Shown one piece after another: positions 45,199-53,444 of a DNA stretch of 64,000 nt. The position numbers were made by a program, and so were the translations under genes. The stretch comes from Paenibacillus sp. V4I3 (GTDB lineage: Bacteria > Bacillota > Bacilli > Paenibacillales > NBRC-103111). Numbering within the stretch: the first letter of the stretch is position 1; every line of letters begins with the position of its first letter. The stretch is taken from positions 5,802,501 to 5,866,500 of the forward strand of contig NZ_JAUSZA010000001.1 of assembly GCF_030817215.1 (NCBI RefSeq). The letters are read 5' to 3'. The notes beneath the pieces are model-generated. The model did not search any database. It was given only the letters and a program-made list of their open reading frames with translations, and had not been told where the DNA came from.

Positions 45199-45600
45199 CT
45201 AGGTCAAAAATATATAATTTTTCCCGATATGCAGGAAAAATAGCAGGATATAAAGTGCTGATAGACCCAGAAAACTAAGCCTCCATACTACCCTGCTAAC
45301 CTTTAATAATTCGGTTTTTCCTTTCATATGCGTCTGATAACCACCAATGATCCCAAAAGCGATGAGCAGCACGAGCGCAATGAGCCAGAAACCAAAATTC
45401 GTATGAAATAATTGATTCCACATCAAAGAAACAGAGCCAAACAGAAATAACGTCGTCATATCCATGGTAAGTCTTGTTGTCATCTTCTTATCTCTAAGAA
45501 AAACAAAAACTAGAAACCACAAAAAGATAAACGTAATAAACGGTGCCACTGCTAAGACCGCATATATCGTAGATATCCAACTGGCTAGCACATTCATCAT
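45199..45600 (-). CDS. DUF3397 family membrane protein
   Basis: A 133-residue protein with four predicted helices (about 12-36, 46-62, 70-90, 107-130) and little soluble sequence. It resembles the DUF3397 family of Bacilli, which is of unknown function and often lies near mraZ/panE-like genes; the match is from memory of composition and context. The first of two adjacent ATG codons has AGGTG seven bases before it. It follows the PanE-like gene by 14 bp and is probably co-transcribed. Confidence 0.65.
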   Translation of the reverse strand: MMNVLASWISTIYAVLAVAPFITFIFLWFLVFVFLRDKKMTTRLTMDMTTLFLFGSVSLMWNQLFHTNFGFWLIALVLLIAFGIIGGYQTHMKGKTELLKVSRVVWRLSFLGLSALYILLFFLHIGKNYIFLT

Positions 45601-45614
45601 TAAGAATCACCTAC

Positions 45615-46562
45615 TTATTCTAAGGCTTTCACTAAGTGGTACACGGTTTGGTGAGTCGGAATCTCAAGATTTAAGTCTTTTGCCATTTTTACTAGGCTTC
45701 CATTAATATAATCAATCTCGGTACGTCGAGACTGTTCAATATCCTGAAGCATAGATGAATGATTTAAGCTTGTGGCTTCACAGACGCTAAGTATCGTGTC
45801 CCATAGCTCATCAGGTAGTAAAATCCCCTTGGTAGCCGCCACCCTACGAGTTTCTTGATAAAGGTCATTCATGAGTGAGCGCGCCCAGGGTGAAAGCAGC
45901 AGATCTCCGTTCTTTACACGTAAAATTGCTGTAAGCGGATTAATTACTGCATTTATCGTCAGCTTGCTCCAAATCCTTACATCCATGTTCTTCGACATCA
46001 CTGTATGAAATCCTGCCTTCTCAAGCATCTCAACTAACAAAATATGTGTTGAATTTACAGAATGATCCGAATCTTCCGTTGTTCCTATATAACTGACACC
46101 CTGTCCTGTGTGAGTAACCCTCGTTAAGCCCTCGCGCTTAGCCCCTTCCGTCGTAACAGCGAGCAGCAAGCGATCCCGCCCGAGATCTTCACCTAACCTC
46201 ACTTCGTGTCCTATTCCGTTCTGGAAACTTATTAAGTAGGTGTCTTTAGACATTTGAGACTTCAAATTGTTTATTAGTTCTTGTGAAATAGCAGGCTGTT
46301 TGACCATGAGAAATATGTAATCAAAATGATATAAAGACGATTTAGCTGTTTCTGCTCCTTCTATATAGTAGCGAAAATCTATAGTCCCACTACGAGTAGT
46401 CCTAATTGCCTCTGCAGTTCCATCCAACTCGATTCCCTTCTGAGCTAGCATATCTGCTTGTTCTATGGTTCTTGCAATGATTGTCATATGTTCACAAAAA
46501 GCAGACAACTTGGCAGCGAATAACAGCCCTAAGGAGCCTGCACCAATAATCATAATGCGCAT
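45615..46562 (-). CDS. 2-dehydropantoate 2-reductase-like protein (PanE family)
   Basis: NADPH-dependent ketopantoate reductase fold, pantothenate/CoA synthesis or a paralogue of it. In the 315-residue protein the N-terminal Rossmann motif is IIGAGSLGLLFAAKL (GxGxxG), the VKQ motif near 95 (FLMVKQPAIS), FQNGIGHE near 122 and the C-terminal domain has WSKLTINAVINPLTAIL with the catalytic lysine. The frame extends ten codons further up, but the ATG at 46562 has GGGGG seven bases before. As the substrate could differ from ketopantoate, no symbol is assigned. Confidence 0.82.
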   Translation of the reverse strand: MRIMIIGAGSLGLLFAAKLSAFCEHMTIIARTIEQADMLAQKGIELDGTAEAIRTTRSGTIDFRYYIEGAETAKSSLYHFDYIFLMVKQPAISQELINNLKSQMSKDTYLISFQNGIGHEVRLGEDLGRDRLLLAVTTEGAKREGLTRVTHTGQGVSYIGTTEDSDHSVNSTHILLVEMLEKAGFHTVMSKNMDVRIWSKLTINAVINPLTAILRVKNGDLLLSPWARSLMNDLYQETRRVAATKGILLPDELWDTILSVCEATSLNHSSMLQDIEQSRRTEIDYINGSLVKMAKDLNLEIPTHQTVYHLVKALE

Positions 46563-46599
46563 CACATGTCCCCCTTTACATACAATTCCCATTATACAA

Positions 46600-46625
46600 C
46601 AAAAAAGCCCCAGTCCAAGGGCTCT
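46600..46625 (-). terminator. Terminator after rsfA
   Basis: On the minus strand AGCCC and GGGGCT pair across a 7-nt loop, followed by TTTTTTG. It separates rsfA from the panE-like gene. Confidence 0.8.
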
Positions 46626-46666
46626 CCTTGTTCTGAAGCTTCTATATGTAAGGGCGGATTGGCAAC

Positions 46667-47320
46667 TTAATCTACTCTTTCTAGGTTACCATTCGCATCC
46701 ATCTTGAACCGCGGCTTCTCTTCTTCCTCTTCTTCAACAAGGAAGGCCATTTTCCTAGCACGATCCATAATTTGAATCAATGCTTTATAATCATCATTCA
46801 CAATACGGTAATCAGTCTCAACTTCATTAACTTGCTTATTCAGCTTGTTGTTTTCTCTGCCAAGTCTATCTAGTTCGTCCTCTTTGTCTTGCAGCTCTTT
46901 TTCCAAATTTTTAATATGACGATTCATATCTTGGTACGTATTTCTCCATTGTCTCAGAAAACGGATCACAGCATCAATCGATAATGTTTCTTCCGTGAAT
47001 GTCTCTACTTTGCCCGTAGACAACTCAGGTCCATCCAGCAGTCCAATGGCAGAAGAACCGGAAATCGAGACGGCCGCATGCTTTTTGAGCTGCGTTCTTT
47101 TCTGGCGCTGCGCTTTGGCAATCTGAATTGCCGCTTCATATTTTTTCCTTACAAAACTATTCCATCGGAATCCACATGCTGCTGCTGTACGCCCAATGCG
47201 CTCTCCAACCTCTTCGAATGCAGATAATTGTGTACTTCCCTCTCGTATGTGACGCAGTGTCACTTCCGCTAAGATTAAGTCGTCTTCATCGCTCCAAGCA
47301 TCTTGCCTAATTGCTGACAT
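46667..47320 (-). CDS. rsfA: RsfA-family prespore transcriptional regulator
   Basis: Myb/SANT-like DNA-binding protein; in B. subtilis RsfA modulates sigma-F-dependent genes in the forespore. The N-terminal domain of the 217-residue product (RQDAWSDEDDLILAEVTLRHI ... RTAAACGFRWNSFVRKKY) is typical, followed by a long coiled coil from about 115 to 185 and an acidic poly-Glu stretch near 200. The frame is open 53 codons upstream through the repeat region, but the ATG at 47320 with AGGAGG nine bases before is the clear start. Confidence 0.87.
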   Translation of the reverse strand: MSAIRQDAWSDEDDLILAEVTLRHIREGSTQLSAFEEVGERIGRTAAACGFRWNSFVRKKYEAAIQIAKAQRQKRTQLKKHAAVSISGSSAIGLLDGPELSTGKVETFTEETLSIDAVIRFLRQWRNTYQDMNRHIKNLEKELQDKEDELDRLGRENNKLNKQVNEVETDYRIVNDDYKALIQIMDRARKMAFLVEEEEEEKPRFKMDANGNLERVD

Positions 47321-47346
47321 ATGGTCAAACCTCCTAACATAATATA

Positions 47347-47455
47347 GGGATCTTTGGCGTAGGCAAAGTCTCTCCTTTTTGGGATCTTTGGTCCGTAGAT
47401 CAAAGTCTCTCCTTTTTGGGATCTTTGGGTCCTTGATCAAAGACTCACCTATTGG
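47347..47455 (-). repeat. Three tandem ~34-37 bp hairpin repeats upstream of rsfA
   Basis: On the minus strand the unit reads AAAAAGGAGAGACTTTG, a variable 9-12 nt centre containing TACG in two copies, then CAAAGATCCC. Copies lie at about 47347-47380, 47381-47417 and 47418-47455. Each forms a hairpin through ACTTTG/CAAAG(A)T, and each contains an SD-like GGAGAG. Sequence differs from the GTTTTGC family. Confidence 0.85.
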
Positions 47456-47745
47456 GGATGCATCATAATAAAGAATCAATTCGTAGAGAGCAGGGATAAA
47501 TTGATTCGTGCCATTATTATTATTTCTATGCCCGTACTAGAGTTCATAGAATCTATTTGATACTAAATGGTATTGCCAAATTTTTTGTCACTCATACATG
47601 GGATCCCGATAAAAAGACATACTACTACTATCTGATGAAATGTTTTCAATTTCGTCACCGTTTGACGGTTTACACCGCTCATTTCAAACGGTATAATGTG
47701 TTGTAGTTAAAGTGCAACGTGGTATGAGAGGGGGATGTTACGAGA
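47456..47745. other. Intergenic stretch between rsfA and the DUF2626 gene
   Basis: Divergent upstream regions of rsfA (minus) and the DUF2626 gene (plus). It holds the DUF2626 promoter and its inverted repeat near the right end; the rest shows no gene or structured RNA that I can recognise. Confidence 0.65.
47657..47697 (+). promoter_or_regulatory. Promoter of the DUF2626 gene with a 9-bp inverted repeat
   Basis: TTTACA (47669-47674) and TATAAT (47692-47697) are exactly 17 bp apart. A perfect inverted repeat, ACCGTTTGA (47657-47665) and TCAAACGGT (47684-47692), brackets the -35 box and abuts the -10 box, an arrangement typical of a repressor operator. Confidence 0.78.
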
Positions 47746-47976
47746 ATGGATCGCATGTTTCGGGTTCTAGGTTTTTGGACACTTGTTATCGCACTAATGA
47801 GCTTAGCTGGCGATATGATACCTATGTCTCTGATTTTCTTTTTTCAAACTGCCGTATTCGTCATTCTAGGCTATATGCGCTTGTCAGAACGAACTTACAT
47901 ATTGTTGTTCTGGGGATATATGATTATTTCCTTCAGCGGATTTACGTATTGGTCATTTTTCAAAATGTCTGTCTAA
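47746..47976 (+). CDS. DUF2626 small membrane protein (YqgY-like)
   Basis: A 76-residue protein starting MDRMFRVLGFWTL with three hydrophobic helices and the conserved GYMRLSERTYI centre. It is very similar to what I remember of B. subtilis YqgY (DUF2626), whose function is unknown. The AGAGGGGGA SD lies about ten bases before the ATG. It has its own strong promoter and faces the midA gene over a common terminator. Confidence 0.85.
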   Translation: MDRMFRVLGFWTLVIALMSLAGDMIPMSLIFFFQTAVFVILGYMRLSERTYILLFWGYMIISFSGFTYWSFFKMSV

Positions 47977-47999
47977 TACCCACAACAATAACAACAAGC

Positions 48000-48041
48000 A
48001 AAAAGGTGAACCGACTGTTACTCAGCGGCTCACCTTTTTTT
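48000..48041. terminator. Bidirectional terminator between DUF2626 gene and midA
   Basis: AAAAAGGTGA ... TCACCTTTTTTT forms a stem with A- and T-tracts on opposite sides, suiting both convergent genes. It touches the midA stop codon. Confidence 0.9.
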
Positions 48042-49168
48042 CATAGAGAATGCTTACTTGCGATGAATACTTTGAATAGCTCACTCATTTGATCACTTAG
48101 CAGTAATTGCCTAATTGAGCGGTTCCGCTTAGACACTTCACTGAAAGGGTTCGGATCATAATGATTTTGAAGCCTTTGCAGGATCCCTTGCTCCACCAGA
48201 AACTCCCTTTGCGTCTGAAGTTTGCAGTGAGTAAAGCCACTTCGCCTTGCAGCTAATTCACAAGAAGTAAAGTTAACGTGTGATGTCATATCCTGCTCAC
48301 CCTGGTGGATGAATGGGTCATCCTGAGCTTGGTGTTTGCGATAGCACATTAATGTTCCATTATAACGGTGATGAGCGAATAGTTCTTCTGCTGTATCGCC
48401 ATAATCAATGATCATGCAGCTCCCGCTTCGGATCCGTTCAGCTACACGCGAGACCCAACTCTCAGCTTCAAGGTTTATCTCCCCTATTTGACCATCCAAC
48501 CATTGAACTTTGGAACGTTCTAGGAAGTCTAATATACGTCGGGAGCTTATAGGACGCCAAATTTCTTGAAAAATTTGTTCCTCCTCTTGCCATTTTACAA
48601 AGGACTCTTGGAAAAGCGAATCTTTATAGCGAATTCGGTGGATTGGGAAAGCATCCAATAGCTCATTGGCAAAAACATATACCTGATCTTGCGGCGTTTG
48701 AGCCAACCATTCTGTTTCACTTGCGAATTGAATAACTTTGATGTGTTCTTCAAGCAGTGTTCGCTGCTGCTGAAGATGATAACCACTAGATTCAATAATT
48801 GTATAGGTTAAACGAGCATAAATGGCGGGTTCAGTTCGCTTTATTTCGCCCATGATGTGAAGAGCCATTCGCCCGTTCCCCCCTCCCCATTCAACAATAT
48901 GAACGGGTTCTGTATGAGGGCTTTCATTATGCTGCTGCGTACAAATAAATGATGCCACCATTTCCCCCATTATTGAACCAATAGAGGAACTTGTATAGAA
49001 ATCTCCTTGTTTACCAATTTTCGGCCTCTCATTTCGATAATAGCCATACGGTTCGCTATATAGACAAATTTCCATATAGTCTCTGAATGTGATGGCTTGA
49101 AATTCTGCTGACTGAATGGCCTTTTTTAAGGCGGTTACAACACTTGGGTATCCGAGCTGATGATTCAA
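48041..49168 (-). CDS. MidA/NDUFAF7-family (COG1565) SAM-dependent methyltransferase
   Basis: Class I methyltransferase of the DUF185 family; the mitochondrial homologue methylates an arginine in complex I, and bacterial substrates are unknown. Seen: the N-terminal YSEPYGYY and GDFYTSSSIG motif, the SAM loop IVEWGGGNGRMALHI near 90, FANELLDAFPIHR near 165, and MIIDYGDT near 255. The frame is open to a TTG at 49201, but the TTG at 49168 has GGAGGG seven bases before it, giving 375 residues. The promoter of the divergent lipoprotein gene lies just upstream. Confidence 0.82.
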   Translation of the reverse strand: MNHQLGYPSVVTALKKAIQSAEFQAITFRDYMEICLYSEPYGYYRNERPKIGKQGDFYTSSSIGSIMGEMVASFICTQQHNESPHTEPVHIVEWGGGNGRMALHIMGEIKRTEPAIYARLTYTIIESSGYHLQQQRTLLEEHIKVIQFASETEWLAQTPQDQVYVFANELLDAFPIHRIRYKDSLFQESFVKWQEEEQIFQEIWRPISSRRILDFLERSKVQWLDGQIGEINLEAESWVSRVAERIRSGSCMIIDYGDTAEELFAHHRYNGTLMCYRKHQAQDDPFIHQGEQDMTSHVNFTSCELAARRSGFTHCKLQTQREFLVEQGILQRLQNHYDPNPFSEVSKRNRSIRQLLLSDQMSELFKVFIASKHSL

Positions 49169-49218
49169 TGAAGAACCCTCCAATTCTTTACTTAAAGACA
49201 AAACATAAGGAAACCATT

Positions 49219-49224
49219 ATAATG
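49219..49224 (+). promoter_or_regulatory. Candidate -10 box for the lipoprotein gene at 49258
   Basis: A perfect TATAAT lies 34 bp before the start codon, with a poor -35 (AAGACA, 18 bp upstream). It is listed as a candidate only. Confidence 0.45.
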
Positions 49225-49257
49225 AAGAAGGATTTATGGAAGGAGAGATAGAAAAGC

Positions 49258-50223
49258 ATGTCAAAGAAGTGGATTACCTTAACTACGGTAACGGCGATCA
49301 GCCTAATATCGCTGACAGCTTGTACAGACAACACGAAGGTCAAAGAAGCACTCGAACAATCACTAAATAAACAAAAAGAAATGAAATCTTACACCTTCGA
49401 TGGGAGCACAACATTAGCCATAAGCGATGGATTGATGAAATCCTCCAACCCTTTAACTAACGGGCTGTTATCTTTGGTCAGAGAAAGCACAATCGATTGG
49501 AAGGGCATTAGCAATGTGGAGCCTCTCCAGTTCCAGACAGATTTGAAAATAACGCCTAAGGGCTCTACATCGCCTTTTGAGATTCCAATTCTCATTAAAG
49601 ATAGCAAATTGTATTTTAATATGCCAGCACTAAATAAAACAGCTGACGAGTACTATGCAATCGATTTACAAAAAATGAGCCAGAACAGTACCAGTCCCTT
49701 AACCGTAGACAGTTTGAAAAATACTTCTCAATTGTCAACCACACTAGGTAATCTTATTTTCAGCGGGATTGACCCAAAATGGTATAAAGAAGCCAAGGAA
49801 CCGGTTAAGCTGAAAGACGGATCTTCTGCCAAATCCATCAGCGTTGAACTTACTAGTAAAAATGAAAAAGAATTGAATACGCTGCTGCAAACAAAGCTTC
49901 CAGAGTTTATTGGGTACTTACAAAACAATGGATTCCTTACCGCCGATAAAGCCGAACAGCTCAAAAAAAATCAAGCAAACCTCTTGCAGCTCAAAGCTCC
50001 GGGTAAAATGGTTGTCGCCATTGATGACACTGGCTTTATTCGTGACCAGACGATTGATGTTGGCTTCACCATAACAATGGACGGCAAAGCGCAGGATAAC
50101 CATATCCTTCTTCACCAAACCTACGACGCTATCAATCAAGCTTCTCCTTTAACGAAAGAAATACCGAAAAACGTTAAAAGCTTCGATGAAATCCTTAAAT
50201 TAATTACGCCGGCAAAAAAATAG
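49258..50223 (+). CDS. Predicted secreted lipoprotein of unknown function
   Basis: Not recognised as a named family. Signal peptide (KKWITLTTVTAISLISL) with lipobox LTAC at cysteine 22, then a 300-residue soluble domain with many beta-type alternations, resembling in style LolA/LppX-like or DUF6612-type lipoproteins (SYTFDGSTTLAIS, DYKLYFNMP-like segment near 125). AAGGAGAG SD ten bases before the ATG. Own promoter and a strong terminator, so monocistronic. Confidence 0.75.
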   Translation: MSKKWITLTTVTAISLISLTACTDNTKVKEALEQSLNKQKEMKSYTFDGSTTLAISDGLMKSSNPLTNGLLSLVRESTIDWKGISNVEPLQFQTDLKITPKGSTSPFEIPILIKDSKLYFNMPALNKTADEYYAIDLQKMSQNSTSPLTVDSLKNTSQLSTTLGNLIFSGIDPKWYKEAKEPVKLKDGSSAKSISVELTSKNEKELNTLLQTKLPEFIGYLQNNGFLTADKAEQLKKNQANLLQLKAPGKMVVAIDDTGFIRDQTIDVGFTITMDGKAQDNHILLHQTYDAINQASPLTKEIPKNVKSFDEILKLITPAKK

Positions 50224-50232
50224 GTAAAAGGC

Positions 50233-50270
50233 AAAATACTTATCTCTTCCCCAGAGGTAAGTATTTTTTT
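50233..50270 (+). terminator. Terminator of the lipoprotein gene
   Basis: AATACTTATCTCT pairs with AGAGGTAAGTATT over a CCCC loop and is followed by seven T. Confidence 0.93.
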
Positions 50271-50324
50271 GTGCTTCATTTAATAGAAATATGATAATCT
50301 GTTCTTAGGGGGAGAATTCGTTCA

Positions 50325-51419
50325 ATGACATATAAATTCGTAGCTATGATGTTGTCCATTCTATTGCTCACTCAAGTAACACTACCACTTCATACAATAT
50401 CAGCCGAAGAAAAGACCCCTACACAAGACGAAGCCAAGGATCTCGTCCAAAAAGGGCTTACCATTTTCGAAATTGACAAAGAAGTGGGCCGATTAAATGA
50501 ACAAGATGCAAGCATCGTTACCCAAATCAAACAAAATGAACAAGATATCATCAAGCAGAACAGCAATGTTGAAAACACCCGTAAACATGCCGGAAAAGTG
50601 TTGAGAGCTTATTATACAGGAGATCGAGATTCGATCTGGATGCTGCTGTTTACCGTTAGTTCCTTTACGGATGCATTGCGAATGTTCGAGTATCTGCAAA
50701 TGATTATTAGTAATGATCATCGCGCTTTATCAGCTTTCACCGAATCGTTTAAGAAATTGAAAAGCCTGCGAACCGAACTTGATTCTTCTCGTGTCGAGCT
50801 CCAGAAAACGAAGGAGAAATTCCTCACACAGCGTGAGAGACTCGTAAAGCTTCAAGAAGAGCTGGACAAACAACTAGCCGTCAGTGCACAAGCACAAGTC
50901 ATAGAAGCCCAAATAAAAAGCTTAAATGACCAATGGAAACAAGAAGGCATCCCTTTATTCCGCGAGTACTTGAATAGTTTATCATCGGCTTTCAGAGAGC
51001 TGCCACAGTATGTAACGACAGAAAATAAATTCATGGACTTATCTTCCATCAAAAATCCGGTCATAACGATTAGTGATACGGATTTCAATGCTTATCTTCA
51101 TTCAAAAAATGAACTTTTACAGAATTTGAATTTTGAATTTGCCGATGGGTCGATCATTGCAAAAGGTAAAAAAGATCAGGTACAAATCGTGTTGGAAGGA
51201 ATGTTTTTGTTGAAGGAACATCCCGATATGAATGAAGTCCGCTTTGTTGTGGATAAACTTGAATTCAATGGCTTCCAACTGCCTGATACCACAATTGAAG
51301 ACTTTATGAAAGAATTCCAACTTGGCTTCATCCCGAAAAAAATTGTCAATTATCTCGATGTCGTTAGTGTAGAGACGAAGAATGGCATCGCAGTTGTAAA
51401 ACTCAAATTATCCCTGTAA
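50325..51419 (+). CDS. Exported coiled-coil protein with CwlO/PcsB-like N-terminal domain
   Basis: Signal peptide (about 1-27, cleavage near TISAEE), then a long coiled coil (about 45-205) that has the shape of the N-terminal regulatory domain of CwlO/PcsB/EnvC proteins (RAYYTGDRDSIWMLLF, SSFTDALRMFEY, ALSAFTESFKKLKS), then a 150-residue C-terminal domain with no NlpC/P60, LytM or other hydrolase motif. In related species such proteins lack catalytic domains and may regulate a separate wall hydrolase; this is inference. SD GGGGGAG ten bases before the ATG. Confidence 0.72.
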   Translation: MTYKFVAMMLSILLLTQVTLPLHTISAEEKTPTQDEAKDLVQKGLTIFEIDKEVGRLNEQDASIVTQIKQNEQDIIKQNSNVENTRKHAGKVLRAYYTGDRDSIWMLLFTVSSFTDALRMFEYLQMIISNDHRALSAFTESFKKLKSLRTELDSSRVELQKTKEKFLTQRERLVKLQEELDKQLAVSAQAQVIEAQIKSLNDQWKQEGIPLFREYLNSLSSAFRELPQYVTTENKFMDLSSIKNPVITISDTDFNAYLHSKNELLQNLNFEFADGSIIAKGKKDQVQIVLEGMFLLKEHPDMNEVRFVVDKLEFNGFQLPDTTIEDFMKEFQLGFIPKKIVNYLDVVSVETKNGIAVVKLKLSL

Positions 51420-51456
51420 AGTAGCAGAGGATAATGAAGTAAAGTGAGGACTACGA

Positions 51457-51945
51457 ATGGAACCGAAAATTGGTCTGATGATGGATTTGCCCGAAGGAAA
51501 AATACCTGGATTTTACGCACAAATTGTTAAAGCTCTTGCAGGCAAGGTTGATTTATTTGATCGCGATAAAGAAATGCTTATTGTCAGCAATGAAGAACAA
51601 CAGCTTGCCGCGCTCGGTGTTATGGCTCATTTCAATATTGAGACGAACCTGATGCAGCTTCGGCTGCTGCCGGATGACGCTGAACTGACTGATCTATTCA
51701 GCGATTATGGCTTTACAAGCCGTGCAGAACACAATTATTTATACGATAAGCTTGTCGTACAATTCCGATTTACCGCAGATAGCCCACAAGCTGAAATCGA
51801 CCAAGCTGCCCTTCAGATCGAAGAGCACCTCCTTGCTCAGTACCAGGTTCAGGATCACACTGTGTACGTCGTAGATCGGCAGCTCGAAGAGCTCATGCAG
51901 GGTATTGCCAAAGCTTATCGATGCCGCATCGAGATGCTGCCTTAG
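51457..51945 (+). CDS. Conserved hypothetical cytoplasmic protein
   Basis: A 162-residue soluble protein starting MEPKIGLMMDLPEGKIPGFY that I do not recognise. It lacks a signal peptide, membrane segment or cysteine motif; predicted as mixed alpha/beta with an acidic middle. GTGAGG SD seven bases before the ATG. It follows the coiled-coil protein by 37 bp on the same strand, and they may be co-transcribed; a shared terminator separates it from phoH. Confidence 0.65.
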   Translation: MEPKIGLMMDLPEGKIPGFYAQIVKALAGKVDLFDRDKEMLIVSNEEQQLAALGVMAHFNIETNLMQLRLLPDDAELTDLFSDYGFTSRAEHNYLYDKLVVQFRFTADSPQAEIDQAALQIEEHLLAQYQVQDHTVYVVDRQLEELMQGIAKAYRCRIEMLP

Positions 51946-51954
51946 AACAGGCAA

Positions 51955-51994
51955 AGAAGCCCACATCCCCATAATCAGGGGTGTGGGCTTTTTG
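51955..51994. terminator. Bidirectional terminator between the hypothetical gene and phoH
   Basis: AAGCCCACATCCCC pairs with GGGGTGTGGGCTT, with T-runs on the plus side and a moderately A-rich flank for the minus side. It lies between converging genes. Confidence 0.88.
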
Positions 51995-51999
51995 AATTT

Positions 52000-53331
52000 T
52001 CAGAGCAGATCGGCTGCTAATTGCGCTAGATGCGAGCGTTCACCACGCTCAAGAGTGATATGCCCACTAATACCTTCCTGCTTGAATCGTTCAACCACAT
52101 AAGTTAATCCATTACTCGAGGCATCGAGATATGGATGGTCGATTTGGTCTGGATCACCTAGAAGAACTATTTTACTGCCCTCCCCCACGCGGGAAACAAT
52201 CGTTTTCACTTCGTGCTTGGATAAGTTCTGCGCCTCATCAATAATGATGAATTGGCCAGGAATCGAGCGTCCTCGAATGTACGTCAGAGCTTCCACTTGA
52301 ATACTACCGAGACCCGCTAGTATTTTTTCAATGTCGCCCGGTTTTTTGGTATCGAATAAATATTCCAAATTATCATAGATCGGCTGCATCCAGGGACGCA
52401 GCTTTTCATCTTTTTCACCAGGCAGATAACCAATATCCTTGCCCATTGGAACAACAGGTCGAGCAATTAGCAATTTTTTATATTTACGATCATCCTCAAT
52501 CTTCATTAGGCCCGCAGCTAACGTAAGCAGCGTTTTACCTGTACCCGCTTTCCCAGTCAGGGTGACGAGCGGGATGTCGTCATTGAGCAGGAGCTCAAGA
52601 GCCATTCGTTGCTGCGCGTTACGCGCGGCAATCCCCCAAATGGGATCGTTACTCATGTAGAGCGGCTCCAGCTTTTTGGCATCGGGCGTCACTTTCAATA
52701 AAGCTGATTTGGAAGAACCCAGCTCATCCCGCAAAATGACAAATTCGTGAGGATGCAGCATATAGCCCAAATTAAGCGATGTCACAGTCAAGAAACGATA
52801 TGAATAAAACTCATCAATGATAGAAGGATGTACGTACAACGTTATATATCCCGTGTACATATCCGTTTGTGCAACTATGCGATCTGTTAAATAATCCTGT
52901 GCAGGTATACCGAGGACATCCGCTTTAATACGAACTAATGTATCTTTACTCACGATAACGACAGGTCTCGGAAATTCATTATCCTGCTCTTCTAGATGAT
53001 AGTTGAGCGCGACAGCGAGAATTCGGTTATCATTCGTTAATTCCGCAAATGTATCCTGCAGCTTCGCGAAGCTGCGGTGGTTGAGTTCCACTTTAATGCT
53101 GCCGCCACGTTCGAGTGTGATGCCATCGGACAAATTTCCTTTGGTTCTTAGTCCATCCAGCAATCTCGATACATGTCTCGCATTACGGCCTATTTCGTCC
53201 GCATTTCGTTTCTTAGAATCGATTTCCTCCAACACCACGGCGGGTATGACTACTTCATTATCTTCGAACGCGAATAAAGCATTAGGGTCCTGAAGCAGAA
53301 CATTGGTATCCAACACGTAAATTTTTTTCAT
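52000..53331 (-). CDS. phoH2: PIN-PhoH family protein (YlaK/PhoH2 type)
   Basis: Fusion of an N-terminal PIN-type nuclease-like domain (KIYVLDTNVLLQDPNALF, acidic residues in EEIDSKKRN, DNRILAVAL) with a C-terminal PhoH ATPase (Walker A GKAGTGKTLL near 257, Walker B FIIIDEAQNLS near 357, GDPDQID near 386). PhoH2 proteins are reported as sequence-specific RNA helicase/RNases. The frame is open 25 codons upstream, but the ATG at 53331 with a GGGAGGGG SD begins the PIN fold (443 residues). It is next to the divergent ylaJ gene as in B. subtilis ylaJ-ylaK. Confidence 0.9.
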   Translation of the reverse strand: MKKIYVLDTNVLLQDPNALFAFEDNEVVIPAVVLEEIDSKKRNADEIGRNARHVSRLLDGLRTKGNLSDGITLERGGSIKVELNHRSFAKLQDTFAELTNDNRILAVALNYHLEEQDNEFPRPVVIVSKDTLVRIKADVLGIPAQDYLTDRIVAQTDMYTGYITLYVHPSIIDEFYSYRFLTVTSLNLGYMLHPHEFVILRDELGSSKSALLKVTPDAKKLEPLYMSNDPIWGIAARNAQQRMALELLLNDDIPLVTLTGKAGTGKTLLTLAAGLMKIEDDRKYKKLLIARPVVPMGKDIGYLPGEKDEKLRPWMQPIYDNLEYLFDTKKPGDIEKILAGLGSIQVEALTYIRGRSIPGQFIIIDEAQNLSKHEVKTIVSRVGEGSKIVLLGDPDQIDHPYLDASSNGLTYVVERFKQEGISGHITLERGERSHLAQLAADLL

Positions 53332-53444
53332 TGGTGTGTCCCCTCCCAGATTTGGCGTTAGATCATTGGTTATATGAAATACATACAACCTAGCTGTGCC
53401 GGACAAACTAAACGCGAGATTCAGGAAAGAAAGGAACGATTCAA

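Noticed and set aside
47321..47479. N-terminal extension of RsfA through the repeat region.
   Set aside because: It is a translation of the tandem hairpin repeats and lacks an SD; the AGGAGG before 47320 decides the start.
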